A stretch of 64,000 nt of DNA from assembly GCF_016616235.1 (NCBI RefSeq), contig NZ_CP067100.1, positions 1,857,001 to 1,921,000 of the forward strand, in the 5' to 3' direction. Numbering within the stretch: the stretch's first letter is position 1; each line of letters starts with the position of its first letter. Under the pieces are notes generated by a model that saw only the letters and a program-made list of their open reading frames with translations, was not told the origin of the DNA and made no database searches. Shown here piece after piece: positions 25,745-34,997 of this stretch. This DNA is from Bradyrhizobium diazoefficiens (lineage in GTDB: Bacteria; Pseudomonadota; Alphaproteobacteria; Rhizobiales; Xanthobacteraceae). A program made the translations under genes and the position numbers.

Positions 25745-26868
25745 GCGCACCGCTGTCGCTTCGCGCCGTCGACAAGACCTACCATCCGCGCGGCCGCGCG
25801 CCGGTTCACGCCGTCAAGGCGCTGAGCATGGAGGTCGAGCGTGGCGAAATCGTTGCGCTGCTCGGCTCGTCCGGCTGCGGCAAGACCTCGACCTTGCGAA
25901 TGGTCGCCGGCTTCGAGGACGTCAGTGCCGGCGAGATATCGCTCGCGAATCGGCGGATCGAGCGTCTCGCACCGGCCGCGCGCGACGTCGCGATGGCCTT
26001 CGAGGGGTATTCGCTCTATCCGCCGCTGACGGTGCGGGAGAACATCGCCTTCGCGCTGAAGCGGGGTCGGCTCTCCGCGAGCGAGGTGTCGCGCCGCGTC
26101 CAGGAGGTGGCCGCGTTGGTGGAGATCGAGCCGATCCTTGACCGCTATCCTAACTCGATCTCCGGCGGCCAGCAGCAGCGCGCGTCGCTGGCGCGCGCGC
26201 TGGTGCGTGATGCAGCATTGTATGTGCTGGACGAGCCGATGGGACAGCTCGAGCCGCAATTGCGCGCGGTGTTGCGTGGCCGCCTCAAGCGGCTGCTCAA
26301 ACATCGCGCGATGACCTCGATCTTCGTCACCCATGACCAGACCGAGGCCAATGCGCTGGCCGACCGCATCGCGGTCATGGAAGGCGGCGTGCTGCAGCAA
26401 TTCGCGCCCCAGCACGTTCTCAAGGAGAAACCCGCGAACCTCTACGTCGCGACGTTCATCGGCGAGCCGCCGATGAACGTGTTCGATGCGTCTGTGATCC
26501 GCGACGATGGCCGCACCACATTCGCGCTCGACAATGGCCCAAACTTGAGCTTCAGCGACAACGAGCTGGGACTGGAGGTCCGGAGGGCGATCGGCGACCG
26601 GACCACGGTTGTGCTAGGCGTTCGTCCGCACCGTGTCGTGCTCGGCAATGGCAGCGCCGCGACGGCACGTGTCGTTTCCAACCAATGGCTCGGCGACCAG
26701 AGCCACGTCGCGATGGCGGTGGCCGGTAAGCTATTGGTCGCGGTCTCCCATGCCCGGGTGCGGGCCGCGATCGGAGACACTGTGCCGTATGCGGTGCGGG
26801 CGCAGGATCTTCACATCTTCGATCCTCATACTACCGTTGCGCTGGCGCATGGAGCGCGAGCCGCATGA
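25741..26868 (+). CDS. ABC transporter ATPase 2, catalytically complete
   Basis: A 375-residue MalK/UgpC-like ATPase. Walker A GSSGCGKT (42-49), signature SGGQQ (141-145), Walker B VLDEP with E165, and switch H198 (VTHDQ) are intact. The Q-loop Gln is replaced by Glu (MAFEGYSLYP, E88). Paired with ATPase 1 it would give one complete and one degenerate nucleotide site. The C-terminal domain resembles the MalK regulatory fold. Its stop overlaps the kinase start (ATGA). Confidence 0.9.
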   Translation: MSAPLSLRAVDKTYHPRGRAPVHAVKALSMEVERGEIVALLGSSGCGKTSTLRMVAGFEDVSAGEISLANRRIERLAPAARDVAMAFEGYSLYPPLTVRENIAFALKRGRLSASEVSRRVQEVAALVEIEPILDRYPNSISGGQQQRASLARALVRDAALYVLDEPMGQLEPQLRAVLRGRLKRLLKHRAMTSIFVTHDQTEANALADRIAVMEGGVLQQFAPQHVLKEKPANLYVATFIGEPPMNVFDASVIRDDGRTTFALDNGPNLSFSDNELGLEVRRAIGDRTTVVLGVRPHRVVLGNGSAATARVVSNQWLGDQSHVAMAVAGKLLVAVSHARVRAAIGDTVPYAVRAQDLHIFDPHTTVALAHGARAA

Positions 26869-28418
26869 TTCGCGATCTCATCATCGGCCTCGACGCCGGC
26901 ACCTCCGTTCTCAAATCGGTGGCGTTCACGATCGACGGCGTGCAGGTCGGGATGACGTCGCGCCCGAATGCCTACACAAAACTCGGACGCGGATGTGTCG
27001 AGCAGGACATGTTGCGGACTTGGGATGACGCTCGGCAGACATTGTGCGATCTCGCCGCCGTCGTGCCCAATCTCACCGAGCGTGTCGTAGCGCTTGCCGT
27101 GACCGGGCAGGGCGACGGTTGCTGGCTGATCGATGCCGATGGCGAGCCGATCGGCGACGGGTTGATCTGGTTGGATTCGCGGGCGGCCGAGATGGCGGCG
27201 CTCTTCGTGGCTGGACCGGATCACGCCGCCCATTATACGACGACCGGCACCGGTCTGAACGCCTGCCAGCAGTCGGTCCAGCTCGCCTGGATGCAGCAGC
27301 ACCAGCCGGAGCGATTGCAACGCGCAGCGACCGCCTTGCATTGCAAGGACTGGCTCTATTTTAAGCTGACCGGCATTCGCGCCGTCGACCCGTCGGAGGC
27401 CATCTTTACTTATGGAGATTTTCGCAGCCGCAGCTACGCGCCTGAGATATTCGACGACTCGGCATTGCGCAGCATGTTGGTCTACTGCCCGAGATCGTGG
27501 ATGGCGCACGGGCGCATCACGGTCTCACCGACACGGCCGCGGCAGCGACGGGCCTGCCGAGCGGCTTGCCTGTCGTGCTCGGCTACGTCGACGTGGTCTG
27601 TTCGGCGATCGGTGGCGGGCTCTACGATGTCGGCGGTGAGGTCGGCTGCTCGATTCTCGGCTCGACCGGCATGCATATGCGGATGAGCGTCGGCGCTGAT
27701 GCGGTGGCGCTCAATCCGGCCTGCTCGGGCTACACCATGGCGCTGCCCGAACCTCAGCTCTATGCGCAGATCCAGTCCAATATGGCGGGGACGGTCAACA
27801 TCGACTGGGCGATCGAGACGGCGCGGCAGGCCTGTGCCATGGCGGGCGTCGATGCCAACCGGCAGGCGCTGCTCGCCGGCGTCGACACCCGCCGCCGCGA
27901 CACCGGGCAGCGCGCTGTATCATCCGTATATCCTGGAAGCTGGTGAACGCGGCCCGTTCATGAATGCCGATGCGCGCGCGCAATTCGTCGGGTTGTCGAC
28001 CAGCACCACTTTTGCCGGCCTGATCCGTGCGATCTATGAAGGGCTGGGCCTTGCCGCGCGCGATTGCTACAGCGTGATGGGGAATATCCCGAGCGAGATT
28101 CGCGTCACCGGCGGTGCGGCGCGCTCGTCGAGCCTGCTGCAGATTTTCGCCGACATCCTCGGCGCCTCGGTGCGGCGGGTGATGCGCGAGGAAACCGGCG
28201 CCGCCGGCGCCGCGATGATTGCCGCGATGAGCCTCGGCCACTATGCGAGCCTCGCGGATTGCGCGGATCGCTGGGTCACGCCGACGCTCGGTCCGTCGGT
28301 CGACCCCGATCCCGATCGTCGTGTGCTCTACGACAAGCTGTTTCCGATCTACCGTTCTGTTCGCGAAGCCATGTCCCCGATCTGGGCCGCCCTGGCTGAC
28401 GCAAGGGAGGCTAACTGA
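26865..28418 (+). pseudogene. FGGY kinase, EryA-like, interrupted by two frameshifts
   Basis: The three segments together match a polyol kinase of about 515 residues, close to erythritol kinase. They show GLDAGTSVLKSVAF at the start, VTGQGDGCWLID, ALHCKDWLYFKLTG, the catalytic Asp in GYVDVVCSAIGGG, and GSTGMHMRM, AGERGPFM and VTGGAARSSSLLQI later. A base is missing near 27489 (LVY then LPEIVDGA needs one more C), and one is extra near 27890 in a CCC run. The second restores the first frame. The stretch of 400 bases between is intact in its own frame. Either a recent pseudogene or two sequence errors. Confidence 0.8.
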
Positions 28419-29458
28419 TGACGCAGTCGGTGGCCATCATCGGGGACCGCTTCATGCTGCCGCGCCTGTTCGAGGAGGCGTTGCGGGATGTTTGCGGTGA
28501 TGCGCTGACGATCCGCTCGTTCGAACAGCCATGGCCCGACGAGCCGATGGAGCACGGCTATGCCAAGGCAGGCATGGATGGCCTGAAGGAATATATGGGG
28601 CAGCCCGACGACATCGTGGCCTTCATCGGCGACGCGCCGATCCTGGTGACGCATCTCGCGCCTTTGTCGGCCACCATGATGGATCGCCTGCCACACCTCA
28701 AACTGGTCGCGGTGTCCCGCGGCGGCCCCGTCAACATCGACGTCCCTGCGGCGCGGGCACGCGGCATCCAGGTCGTCAACACGCCGGGACGCAATGCCAG
28801 TGCGGTCGCCGAATTCACCATCGGTGCCATCCTCTCGCAAACTCGTCTGATCACGCGCGGTCACGACTCGTTGCGGCGGGGCGAGTGGCGCGGCGATCTC
28901 TACCGCGCCGATCTGACCGGCGATGAGCTGTCCGCGATGACGGTCGGCATCATCGGCTATGGCCATGTCGGCCGCCGCGTGGTGCGGCTGCTCAAGGCGT
29001 TCGGTTGCCGCATTCTGGTGTGCGATCCCTATGTGCAGCTCGCGGTCGAGGACCTCAATGATGATGTGGAGCAGGTCGGTCTGGAGCGCCTGCTGGCGCA
29101 ATCCGACGTGGTCAGCCTACATCCGCGAGTCACGGAGGAAACGCGGGGCATGATCGGTGCCGCGCAGTTCGCCGCGATGAAATCGGGCAGCTACTTCATC
29201 AACACCGCGCGCGGCCCGCTGGTCGACTACCAGGCGCTGTATGATGCGCTTGCCTCCGATCATTTGCGCGGCGCCGCCATCGAAACTTTCGCGGTCGAAC
29301 CCGTTCCGCCGGATTGGCCGTTGCTGCAACTGCCGAACGTCACGTTGACGCCGCATATCGCGGGCGCGTCGGTCAAGACCGTGAGGATCGCGGCCCGAGC
29401 CGCGGCGCTGGAAGTGCAGCGATATCTGAACGGCGATTCCCTTCATCACCTTTGCTGA
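28418..29458 (+). CDS. D-2-hydroxyacid dehydrogenase (NAD-dependent)
   Basis: A 346-residue member of the D-isomer 2-hydroxyacid dehydrogenase family. The nucleotide-binding motif GYGHVGRRV is central. The catalytic Arg is in VSRGGPVNID, Glu in FAVEPVPPDW and His in LTPHIAGAS. It interconverts 2-oxoacids and D-2-hydroxyacids. In this operon it could handle glyoxylate or a sugar-acid side product. Its ATG shares one base with the kinase stop. The substrate is unknown. Confidence 0.9.
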   Translation: MTQSVAIIGDRFMLPRLFEEALRDVCGDALTIRSFEQPWPDEPMEHGYAKAGMDGLKEYMGQPDDIVAFIGDAPILVTHLAPLSATMMDRLPHLKLVAVSRGGPVNIDVPAARARGIQVVNTPGRNASAVAEFTIGAILSQTRLITRGHDSLRRGEWRGDLYRADLTGDELSAMTVGIIGYGHVGRRVVRLLKAFGCRILVCDPYVQLAVEDLNDDVEQVGLERLLAQSDVVSLHPRVTEETRGMIGAAQFAAMKSGSYFINTARGPLVDYQALYDALASDHLRGAAIETFAVEPVPPDWPLLQLPNVTLTPHIAGASVKTVRIAARAAALEVQRYLNGDSLHHLC

Positions 29459-29476
29459 TCTCTCAGGAGCCGAACC

Positions 29477-30163
29477 ATGGATGACACCGAGCTGCAGTTG
29501 CGCAAAGCAATCATCGACAAATGCCGCTGGATGAACGCCTCCGGCCTGAACCAGGGTACATCGGGGAACATCTCGGCGCGGCATGGCGACACCATGCTGA
29601 TCTCACCGTCGGCGACGCCCTATGACATCATGACGCCCGAGATGGTCGCCGCAATGCCGATCAACGGTGAGTACGGATCGTGGGAAGGGCCGCTGAAACC
29701 GTCGACCGAATGGCGATTTCATCTCGACATCATGAAGGCGCGGCCCGAGGTCGGCGGCATCGTGCACACCCACGCGACCTATTCGACGGTGCTGGCGATC
29801 GCACGCAAGGAAATCCCGGCCTGCCACTACATGATGGCCGCCTTCGGCGGCATGAACGTACGCGTCGCCGGTTATGCGCGCTTCGGCACCAAGGAGCTAT
29901 CCGACTATGCGCTGCAGGCCTTGGAGGGCCGCACGGCCTGCCTGTTGGCCAACCACGGCATGATCGCGGTCGGAACCTCGCTCGACAAGGCGATGTGGCT
30001 CGCCGTCGAGCTCGAGACCATCGCACGGCAATATTATCTCACTCTGGCGATCGGCGGGCCGGTTCTGCTCAGCGAGACCGAGATCGCCGACACGGCGAGC
30101 GCCTTCGGCAGCTACGGCGTGCAGGACCCGCCGTCCAAATCGAAGAAGATCGCATCAGCGTGA
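29477..30163 (+). CDS. class II aldolase, L-fuculose-phosphate aldolase type
   Basis: A 228-residue zinc aldolase. Zn ligands H97 and H99 (VHTHATYS) and H160 (LLANHGMI), and catalytic Glu E78 (KPSTEWRFH), correspond to FucA residues. The N-terminal SGNISARHG loop binds the phosphate. It would cleave a ketose-1-phosphate into dihydroxyacetone phosphate and an aldehyde. CAGGAG lies before the ATG. Fits downstream of a kinase and a polyol-phosphate dehydrogenase. Confidence 0.9.
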   Translation: MDDTELQLRKAIIDKCRWMNASGLNQGTSGNISARHGDTMLISPSATPYDIMTPEMVAAMPINGEYGSWEGPLKPSTEWRFHLDIMKARPEVGGIVHTHATYSTVLAIARKEIPACHYMMAAFGGMNVRVAGYARFGTKELSDYALQALEGRTACLLANHGMIAVGTSLDKAMWLAVELETIARQYYLTLAIGGPVLLSETEIADTASAFGSYGVQDPPSKSKKIASA

Positions 30164-31668
30164 TGGGACCAGACCCGGTCGATCTTCTCGTCATCGGCGG
30201 CGGCATCAACGGCACAGGTATCGCACGCGATGCGGCCGGCCGCGGCCTCAGCGTTGTGCTCTGCGAGAAGGACGATCTGGCGCAGGGCACGAGCTCGCGT
30301 TCGGGAAAGCTGGTTCACGGCGGCCTGCGTTATCTGGAATATTATGAATTCCGTTTGGTGCGCGAAGCGCTGATCGAGCGGGAAGTGTTGCTCCGCGCTG
30401 CGCCGCATATCATCTGGCCGCTGCGCTTCGTGCTGCCGCATTCGAAGGAGCAACGTCCGGCCTGGATGATCCGGCTCGGGTTGATGCTGTACGATCATCT
30501 CGGCGGCCGCAAGCTGCTGCCGAAATCGCGCCGCCTCGATCTGCCGACCGAGCTTGCGGGCAGGGCGCTCAAACCGGAGTACAGGACGGGCTTCGAATAT
30601 TCTGATTGCTGGGTCGACGACGCGCGGCTGGTCGTGCTCAATGCGCTCGACGCGGCGGCTCGTGGCGCGCGGATCCTGACACGGACCGCGCTGGTGTCCG
30701 CACGCAGGGACGGCGGGATCTGGCACGCCGAGCTGCGCGACCAGGCGGGCGCCGTCACCATCGTCTCGGCCCGTGCCGTCGTGAATGCGGCCGGTCCGTG
30801 GGTCGAAGATGTGCTTCGCCACCATGCCGGGTTGAATGCAGGCCACCGCGTTCGCCTGGTCAAGGGCAGCCACATCGTTGTGCCGAAGTTCTGGGACGGG
30901 CCGCACGCCTATCTCTTCCAGAACGACGATCGCCGGGTGATCTTCGTCAATCCGTATCAGGACGATCTCTGTCTGATCGGGACCACGGATATCCCCTATA
31001 GCGGCCAGGCCGACGCTGTCGCAGTCGGCGAGGACGAGATCTCTTATCTGTTGCGCGCGGTCAATCGCTATTGCGTAACACAGCTCTCACGCGCCGACGT
31101 TGTCCATTCGTTCTCGGGCGTTCGGCCGCTGTTCGATGACAACGCCGAGAATCCCTCAGCGGTGACGCGGGATTATGTCTTCGAGCTCAATGACGCCGAT
31201 GGCGCCGCGCCGATCCTGTCGGTGTTCGGCGGCAAGATCACGACCTTTCGAAAGTTGGCGGAGCAGGCGCTCGAGAAGCTGAGGCCGTATTTTCCGGGCA
31301 TGACTGGCCCGTGGACATCAGATGCTGCGCTGCCGGGCGGCGATATCGCGTGGGCCGACTTCGATGCGTTCGCCGCGGGCCTTCGTCGTGACTATCCGGC
31401 TTTACCGCGCGAGGTACTCGATCACTATGCGCGGCTTTACGGGATACGCGCTCTCGGGCTGCTTGATAAGGTTCGTGCGCCCGCCGACCTGGGGCGCCAT
31501 TTCGGTGGCGTGTTTTATCAGCGTGAGGCCGAATTCCTGCAACGGGACGAATGGGCCTTGACGCCGGAGGATGTCCTGGAGCGGCGCACAAAACACGGCC
31601 TCCATCTCACGCCTGGCCAGAAGCAGGCTTTTTCCGACTGGATGTTCACCATGGCGAAATCCGCGTGA
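30163..31668 (+). CDS. FAD-dependent glycerol-3-phosphate/polyol-phosphate dehydrogenase (GlpD/EryB-like)
   Basis: A 501-residue flavoprotein. The FAD motif LLVIGGGINGTGIARDAAGR lies at the start, followed by TSSRSGKLVHGGLRYLE, the ring of conserved residues SGVRPLFDD, and GGKITTFRKLAE near the end. GlpD and EryB share this architecture and pass electrons to quinone at the membrane. Given the EryA-like kinase and SorC regulator nearby, a polyol-phosphate substrate is as likely as glycerol 3-phosphate. I start at the ATG at 30163, which overlaps the aldolase stop by one base; the open frame upstream is a shadow of the aldolase gene. Confidence 0.9.
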   Translation: MGPDPVDLLVIGGGINGTGIARDAAGRGLSVVLCEKDDLAQGTSSRSGKLVHGGLRYLEYYEFRLVREALIEREVLLRAAPHIIWPLRFVLPHSKEQRPAWMIRLGLMLYDHLGGRKLLPKSRRLDLPTELAGRALKPEYRTGFEYSDCWVDDARLVVLNALDAAARGARILTRTALVSARRDGGIWHAELRDQAGAVTIVSARAVVNAAGPWVEDVLRHHAGLNAGHRVRLVKGSHIVVPKFWDGPHAYLFQNDDRRVIFVNPYQDDLCLIGTTDIPYSGQADAVAVGEDEISYLLRAVNRYCVTQLSRADVVHSFSGVRPLFDDNAENPSAVTRDYVFELNDADGAAPILSVFGGKITTFRKLAEQALEKLRPYFPGMTGPWTSDAALPGGDIAWADFDAFAAGLRRDYPALPREVLDHYARLYGIRALGLLDKVRAPADLGRHFGGVFYQREAEFLQRDEWALTPEDVLERRTKHGLHLTPGQKQAFSDWMFTMAKSA

Positions 31669-32705
31669 CGGATACCGACGATTCCGAAATGCGCGACCTG
31701 CTCGCGCTGGCAGAGCGGCTTGGGCGCAATCCGCTCGTCATTCAAGGGCCCGGCGGCAACATCTCGCTCAAGCGCGATGGCGTGATGTGGGTCAAGGCGA
31801 GCGGCACCTGGATGGCGGAGGCCACCGAGCGCTCGATCCTGATTCCGATCGATGTCGCCGCGGTGCTTGACGGCTTGGCGGCCGGCGATCCCGCCTGCGA
31901 AACGTGCGAGCCGTTCGTGCGCCGCGATCTCACGGATCTTGCGCTGCGTCCCTCGATCGAAACCACTTTGCATGCGGTTATGCCGCAGCGCGTGGTCGTG
32001 CATGTACATTGTGTCGAGACTATCGCGGCCGTGTGCCTGTCCGACGCGGTCGAACGGCTTACTGCGCGCTTGTCCGGGCTGAATTGGAGCTTCGTGCCTT
32101 ATGTTCGCCCTGGCGCCCCGCTGGGGCGGGCCATGCTTAGACATCTCACAGCCGAGACAAACGTCTTGGTGCTCGGCAACCATGGATTGGTGGTCGCCGC
32201 CGACAGCGTAGCTGAAGCCGAGCGGCTCCGCGCGGAAGTGTCGCAGCGGCTTGCCAGGGTTGCGCGCGCGGCGCCGAAGCCGGATCGCGAGGTGCTGCAG
32301 GCCGCCGCGGGCGACGGCTATTCGATTCCGGATGACGATCGCCGCCATGCGATCGCGACCGACTTGGTCAGTCTCGCCGCGGCTCGGCGTGGATCGCTTT
32401 ATCCGGATCACGTCGTCTTTCTCGGTCCAGGCATCGTGACAGCCGACGCCGGCGAACGAGCGGTCGACGCTGCGCGGCGCTGCGGCCGTGTCGGCACGCC
32501 ATTGGTCGTCGTTCCCGGTGCTGGCGTCCTGGTGCATGCGGCGGCGACGCCAGGCGCCCGCGCGATGATCGGCTGTCTGGCGGACGTCACGTGCCGGCTC
32601 GCGAGCGACGATCCGATCGCGCCGCTGAGCGCGGATGACGAAGCGCAATTGCTGAATTGGGACGCAGAGAAATATCGGCAGTCGCTCGATGCGAGGATGC
32701 CATGA
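31665..32705 (+). CDS. class II aldolase/adducin-fold protein, RhaD N-domain type
   Basis: A 346-residue protein whose first 220 residues carry the class II aldolase fold: QGPGGNISLKRDGVMWVKASG (phosphate loop), HVHCVETIAAV (zinc His pair) and VLGNHGLVVAA (third His). The pattern resembles the aldolase domain of bifunctional rhamnulose-phosphate aldolases, without the dehydrogenase domain. The last 120 residues (LYPDHVVFLGPGIV, VVVPGAGVLV) are also found in that domain. GTG start overlaps the GlpD-like stop. The reaction is probably a second aldol cleavage or an epimerisation. Confidence 0.82.
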   Translation: MTDTDDSEMRDLLALAERLGRNPLVIQGPGGNISLKRDGVMWVKASGTWMAEATERSILIPIDVAAVLDGLAAGDPACETCEPFVRRDLTDLALRPSIETTLHAVMPQRVVVHVHCVETIAAVCLSDAVERLTARLSGLNWSFVPYVRPGAPLGRAMLRHLTAETNVLVLGNHGLVVAADSVAEAERLRAEVSQRLARVARAAPKPDREVLQAAAGDGYSIPDDDRRHAIATDLVSLAAARRGSLYPDHVVFLGPGIVTADAGERAVDAARRCGRVGTPLVVVPGAGVLVHAAATPGARAMIGCLADVTCRLASDDPIAPLSADDEAQLLNWDAEKYRQSLDARMP

Positions 32706-33976
32706 GCAATCTCGTTCTCGGGATTGATGTCGGGACCTCCGGGGTCCGGATCGCTGCGATCGATCGCGCCGCCGAGATCGCGGCCCTCGCAACTGCGGCG
32801 ATGCCGCCGGCGCCTCGTCAAGGCGATCGGATCACCCAGGACGCATTGGTATGGGCGCGTGGGCTCGACGATGCGATGATGCGCCTTTCATCGATGATCG
32901 ATCTGACGCGGGTCGCAGCACTGGCCGTGGACGGCACCTCAGGGACATTGGTTGGGATCGACGATCGTGGCGCCCCGATGGCGGCTGGAACCCTCTACAA
33001 TGACCGCGCCGACGATGCCGATATCGCTGCGGTCGCACGCGTCGCGCCGCCTAAGGCCGCTGTTCATGGCGTGACTTCGCCGCTGGCGCGCGCGATGCGT
33101 CTGTTGCAGACGTCGGGCGTTGTCAGGGTTCTGCATCAGGCCGACTGGATCGCCGCGCAGTTCTCGGGGCGCTTCGATGTCAGCGACGAAAGCAATGCGC
33201 TGAAGACCGGCTATGATCCGGTCCGCCGGCGATGGCCTGACTGGATTGCAGCCACCGGCGTTGCGTTGCCAAAACTTCCGGCGGTGGTGCGAGCCGGCAG
33301 CGTCATCGGCCAGTTATCGCCGACGGCATCGCAGAAGTTTGGGCTGCCCGCCAAAACTGTCGTTGTCGCCGGAATGACGGACGGGTGCGCCGCCTTCATG
33401 GCGACCGGCGCCGCGAAACCGGGAGATGCCGTCACATCGCTGGGTTCGACGCTGGTGCTGAAGCTTGCGAGCCAAGTGCCCTTGTTCGCCCCCGAATATG
33501 GCATCTACAGCCATCGCATCGGCGACCTCTGGCTGGCCGGCGGCGCTTCCAATACTGGAGGAGCGACGCTTTCCCAGTTCTTTTCATCCGAGCAATTGCG
33601 CGAGATCAGCGCGCGGATCGATCCAGGCACCAGCACCGGTCTCGATTACTATCCGCTGCCTGCGCCTGGTGAACGATTCCCCATTAACGATCCCGCACTC
33701 GCCCCGCGGCTGACGCCCCGTCCCGATGACGATGCGGCATTTCTGCAAGGACTGTTCGAAAGCATCGCACGCATCGAAGCGCTGGGTTACCGGCGGCTGT
33801 CCGAGCTCGGTGGTCCTTCTCTCACCGGCGTTGCCACAGTCGGCGGCGGTGCTGCGAACGAGGTCTGGCGCCGCATCCGCGCTGCCGCTCTCGGCGTGCC
33901 CGTGGTGGCCTCCTTGAACGACGAAGCAGCCGTTGGCGTTGCCCGGCTCGCACTCCGAGCGGGGCTTTCGTCATGA
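32702..33976 (+). CDS. short FGGY carbohydrate kinase (D-ribulokinase/SePSK-like)
   Basis: A 424-residue kinase, about 70 residues shorter than most FGGY members and close in size to the SePSK/AtXK-1 D-ribulose kinase group. The ATP site appears as VLGIDVGTSGVRIAA and LGSTLVLKLA, the catalytic Asp as VAGMTDGCAAF, and the adenosine motif as TVGGGAANEVWRRI. It overlaps the previous stop by four bases and the HAD gene by four. Substrate likely a ketopentose or ketotetrose. Confidence 0.85.
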   Translation: MSNLVLGIDVGTSGVRIAAIDRAAEIAALATAAMPPAPRQGDRITQDALVWARGLDDAMMRLSSMIDLTRVAALAVDGTSGTLVGIDDRGAPMAAGTLYNDRADDADIAAVARVAPPKAAVHGVTSPLARAMRLLQTSGVVRVLHQADWIAAQFSGRFDVSDESNALKTGYDPVRRRWPDWIAATGVALPKLPAVVRAGSVIGQLSPTASQKFGLPAKTVVVAGMTDGCAAFMATGAAKPGDAVTSLGSTLVLKLASQVPLFAPEYGIYSHRIGDLWLAGGASNTGGATLSQFFSSEQLREISARIDPGTSTGLDYYPLPAPGERFPINDPALAPRLTPRPDDDAAFLQGLFESIARIEALGYRRLSELGGPSLTGVATVGGGAANEVWRRIRAAALGVPVVASLNDEAAVGVARLALRAGLSS

Positions 33977-34806
33977 AGCGGATCGCCGGATTGCGCGACA
34001 TCGCCGACCAATTCGATGTCTACCTCGTCGATCAGTATGGGGTGCTGCATGACGGCGTTGCCGCCTATCCCGGTGCCATCGATGGCCTGGCGAGGATTGC
34101 TGACCACGCGCGCGACGTCATCGTGCTGACGAACTCAGGCAAGAACGCGTCCGACAACATGGCCCGGCTCGCCCAGTTGGGCTTTTCCGACTGCCGTTTC
34201 CGTGTCTTGAGTTCGGGAGAGGTCGGCTTGCAGCTCGTGCGCAGCGGCGGCCTCGGCCCACGGTTTACGCTCGGCGCAGCGGTTTGCGTGATCGGACGCC
34301 GCGGCGATCGATACGCCTTTTCGTCGGATGTATTCGATCTGGTGACTCGACCGGATGACGCCGCCTTCCTGGTCTTCGCCGGCTCGGACGCGCCGAGGAC
34401 CTCGCTGGATTCTTATCGCGCGTTGTTGCAGACCGCGGCGCAGACGGGCGTGCCGGCGATCTGCGTCAATCCGGACATCACCATGATCAGGGACGGTGAG
34501 CTCGTTCCCGCACCGGGCGCGATCGCAAGGATCTATCAGGACCTTGGAGGCCAGGTCGACTATGTCGGCAAACCGGATGGTGTGATTTTCCGCCACGCGC
34601 TGGGCGGTGTAACGACAGATGTCGAGCGCGCGATCATGGTCGGTGACAGCCCAGAACACGACGTTTGCGGCGGCAGGGCGATGGGATTGTCGACGCTTCT
34701 GGTGCGGACAGGCATTCACCGGTCCCTTGGAGAGCCCGAGCTTCTCAGCTTGTGCGCCGCATGTGGCGGCACGCCAGATTTTCTCACTGCATCCTTCAAA
34801 TGGTGA
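33973..34806 (+). CDS. HAD-superfamily class IIA hydrolase
   Basis: A 277-residue sugar-phosphatase-like protein. Motif I is FDVYLVDQYGVLHDG, where the second acid of the usual DxD is not at the standard place. Motif II is VLTNSGKN, the C2 cap is present, the motif III Lys lies in YVGKPDGVIF, and motif IV is MVGDSPEHDVCGG. It belongs with the NagD/phosphoglycolate phosphatase-like group (TIGR01459 pattern). It could clear a phosphorylated aldehyde or acid made by the aldolases. Last gene of the operon. Confidence 0.85.
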   Translation: MKRIAGLRDIADQFDVYLVDQYGVLHDGVAAYPGAIDGLARIADHARDVIVLTNSGKNASDNMARLAQLGFSDCRFRVLSSGEVGLQLVRSGGLGPRFTLGAAVCVIGRRGDRYAFSSDVFDLVTRPDDAAFLVFAGSDAPRTSLDSYRALLQTAAQTGVPAICVNPDITMIRDGELVPAPGAIARIYQDLGGQVDYVGKPDGVIFRHALGGVTTDVERAIMVGDSPEHDVCGGRAMGLSTLLVRTGIHRSLGEPELLSLCAACGGTPDFLTASFKW

Positions 34807-34862
34807 TCGGTTTCCCGGCCGATGTCCCCGCCGCCGCAAGCGGCAGAATCTCGGTCAGGTCC

Positions 34863-34940
34863 GTTGATTTTGCTTCGGTTCGATCGCGTTTGTTGGTTTC
34901 GGTGAGGTCTTTTCTGCTGCGAAACTGGTGCGGTTGCGAG
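34863..34940 (+). repeat. degenerate direct repeat, copy B
   Basis: Shares GTTGATT, GGTTCGATCGCGTT, and the ending CTGCGAAACTGGTGCGG (copy C has GGTGCGAAGCTGGTGCGG). It lies 57 bp past the end of the polyol operon. Confidence 0.6.
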
Positions 34941-34997
34941 TTCGCGCTTCGAAGCTGATTGGCTCAACAGCCGCATCTTCTTCAAGCGCTTCCCGTC

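Noticed and set aside
20283..28418. Resemblance of SorC regulator plus FGGY kinase plus ABC importer to an AI-2 (lsr) uptake system
   Set aside because: No LsrF or LsrG homologue is present, the kinase motifs are closer to erythritol kinase, and there are two ATPases and polyol-type enzymes.
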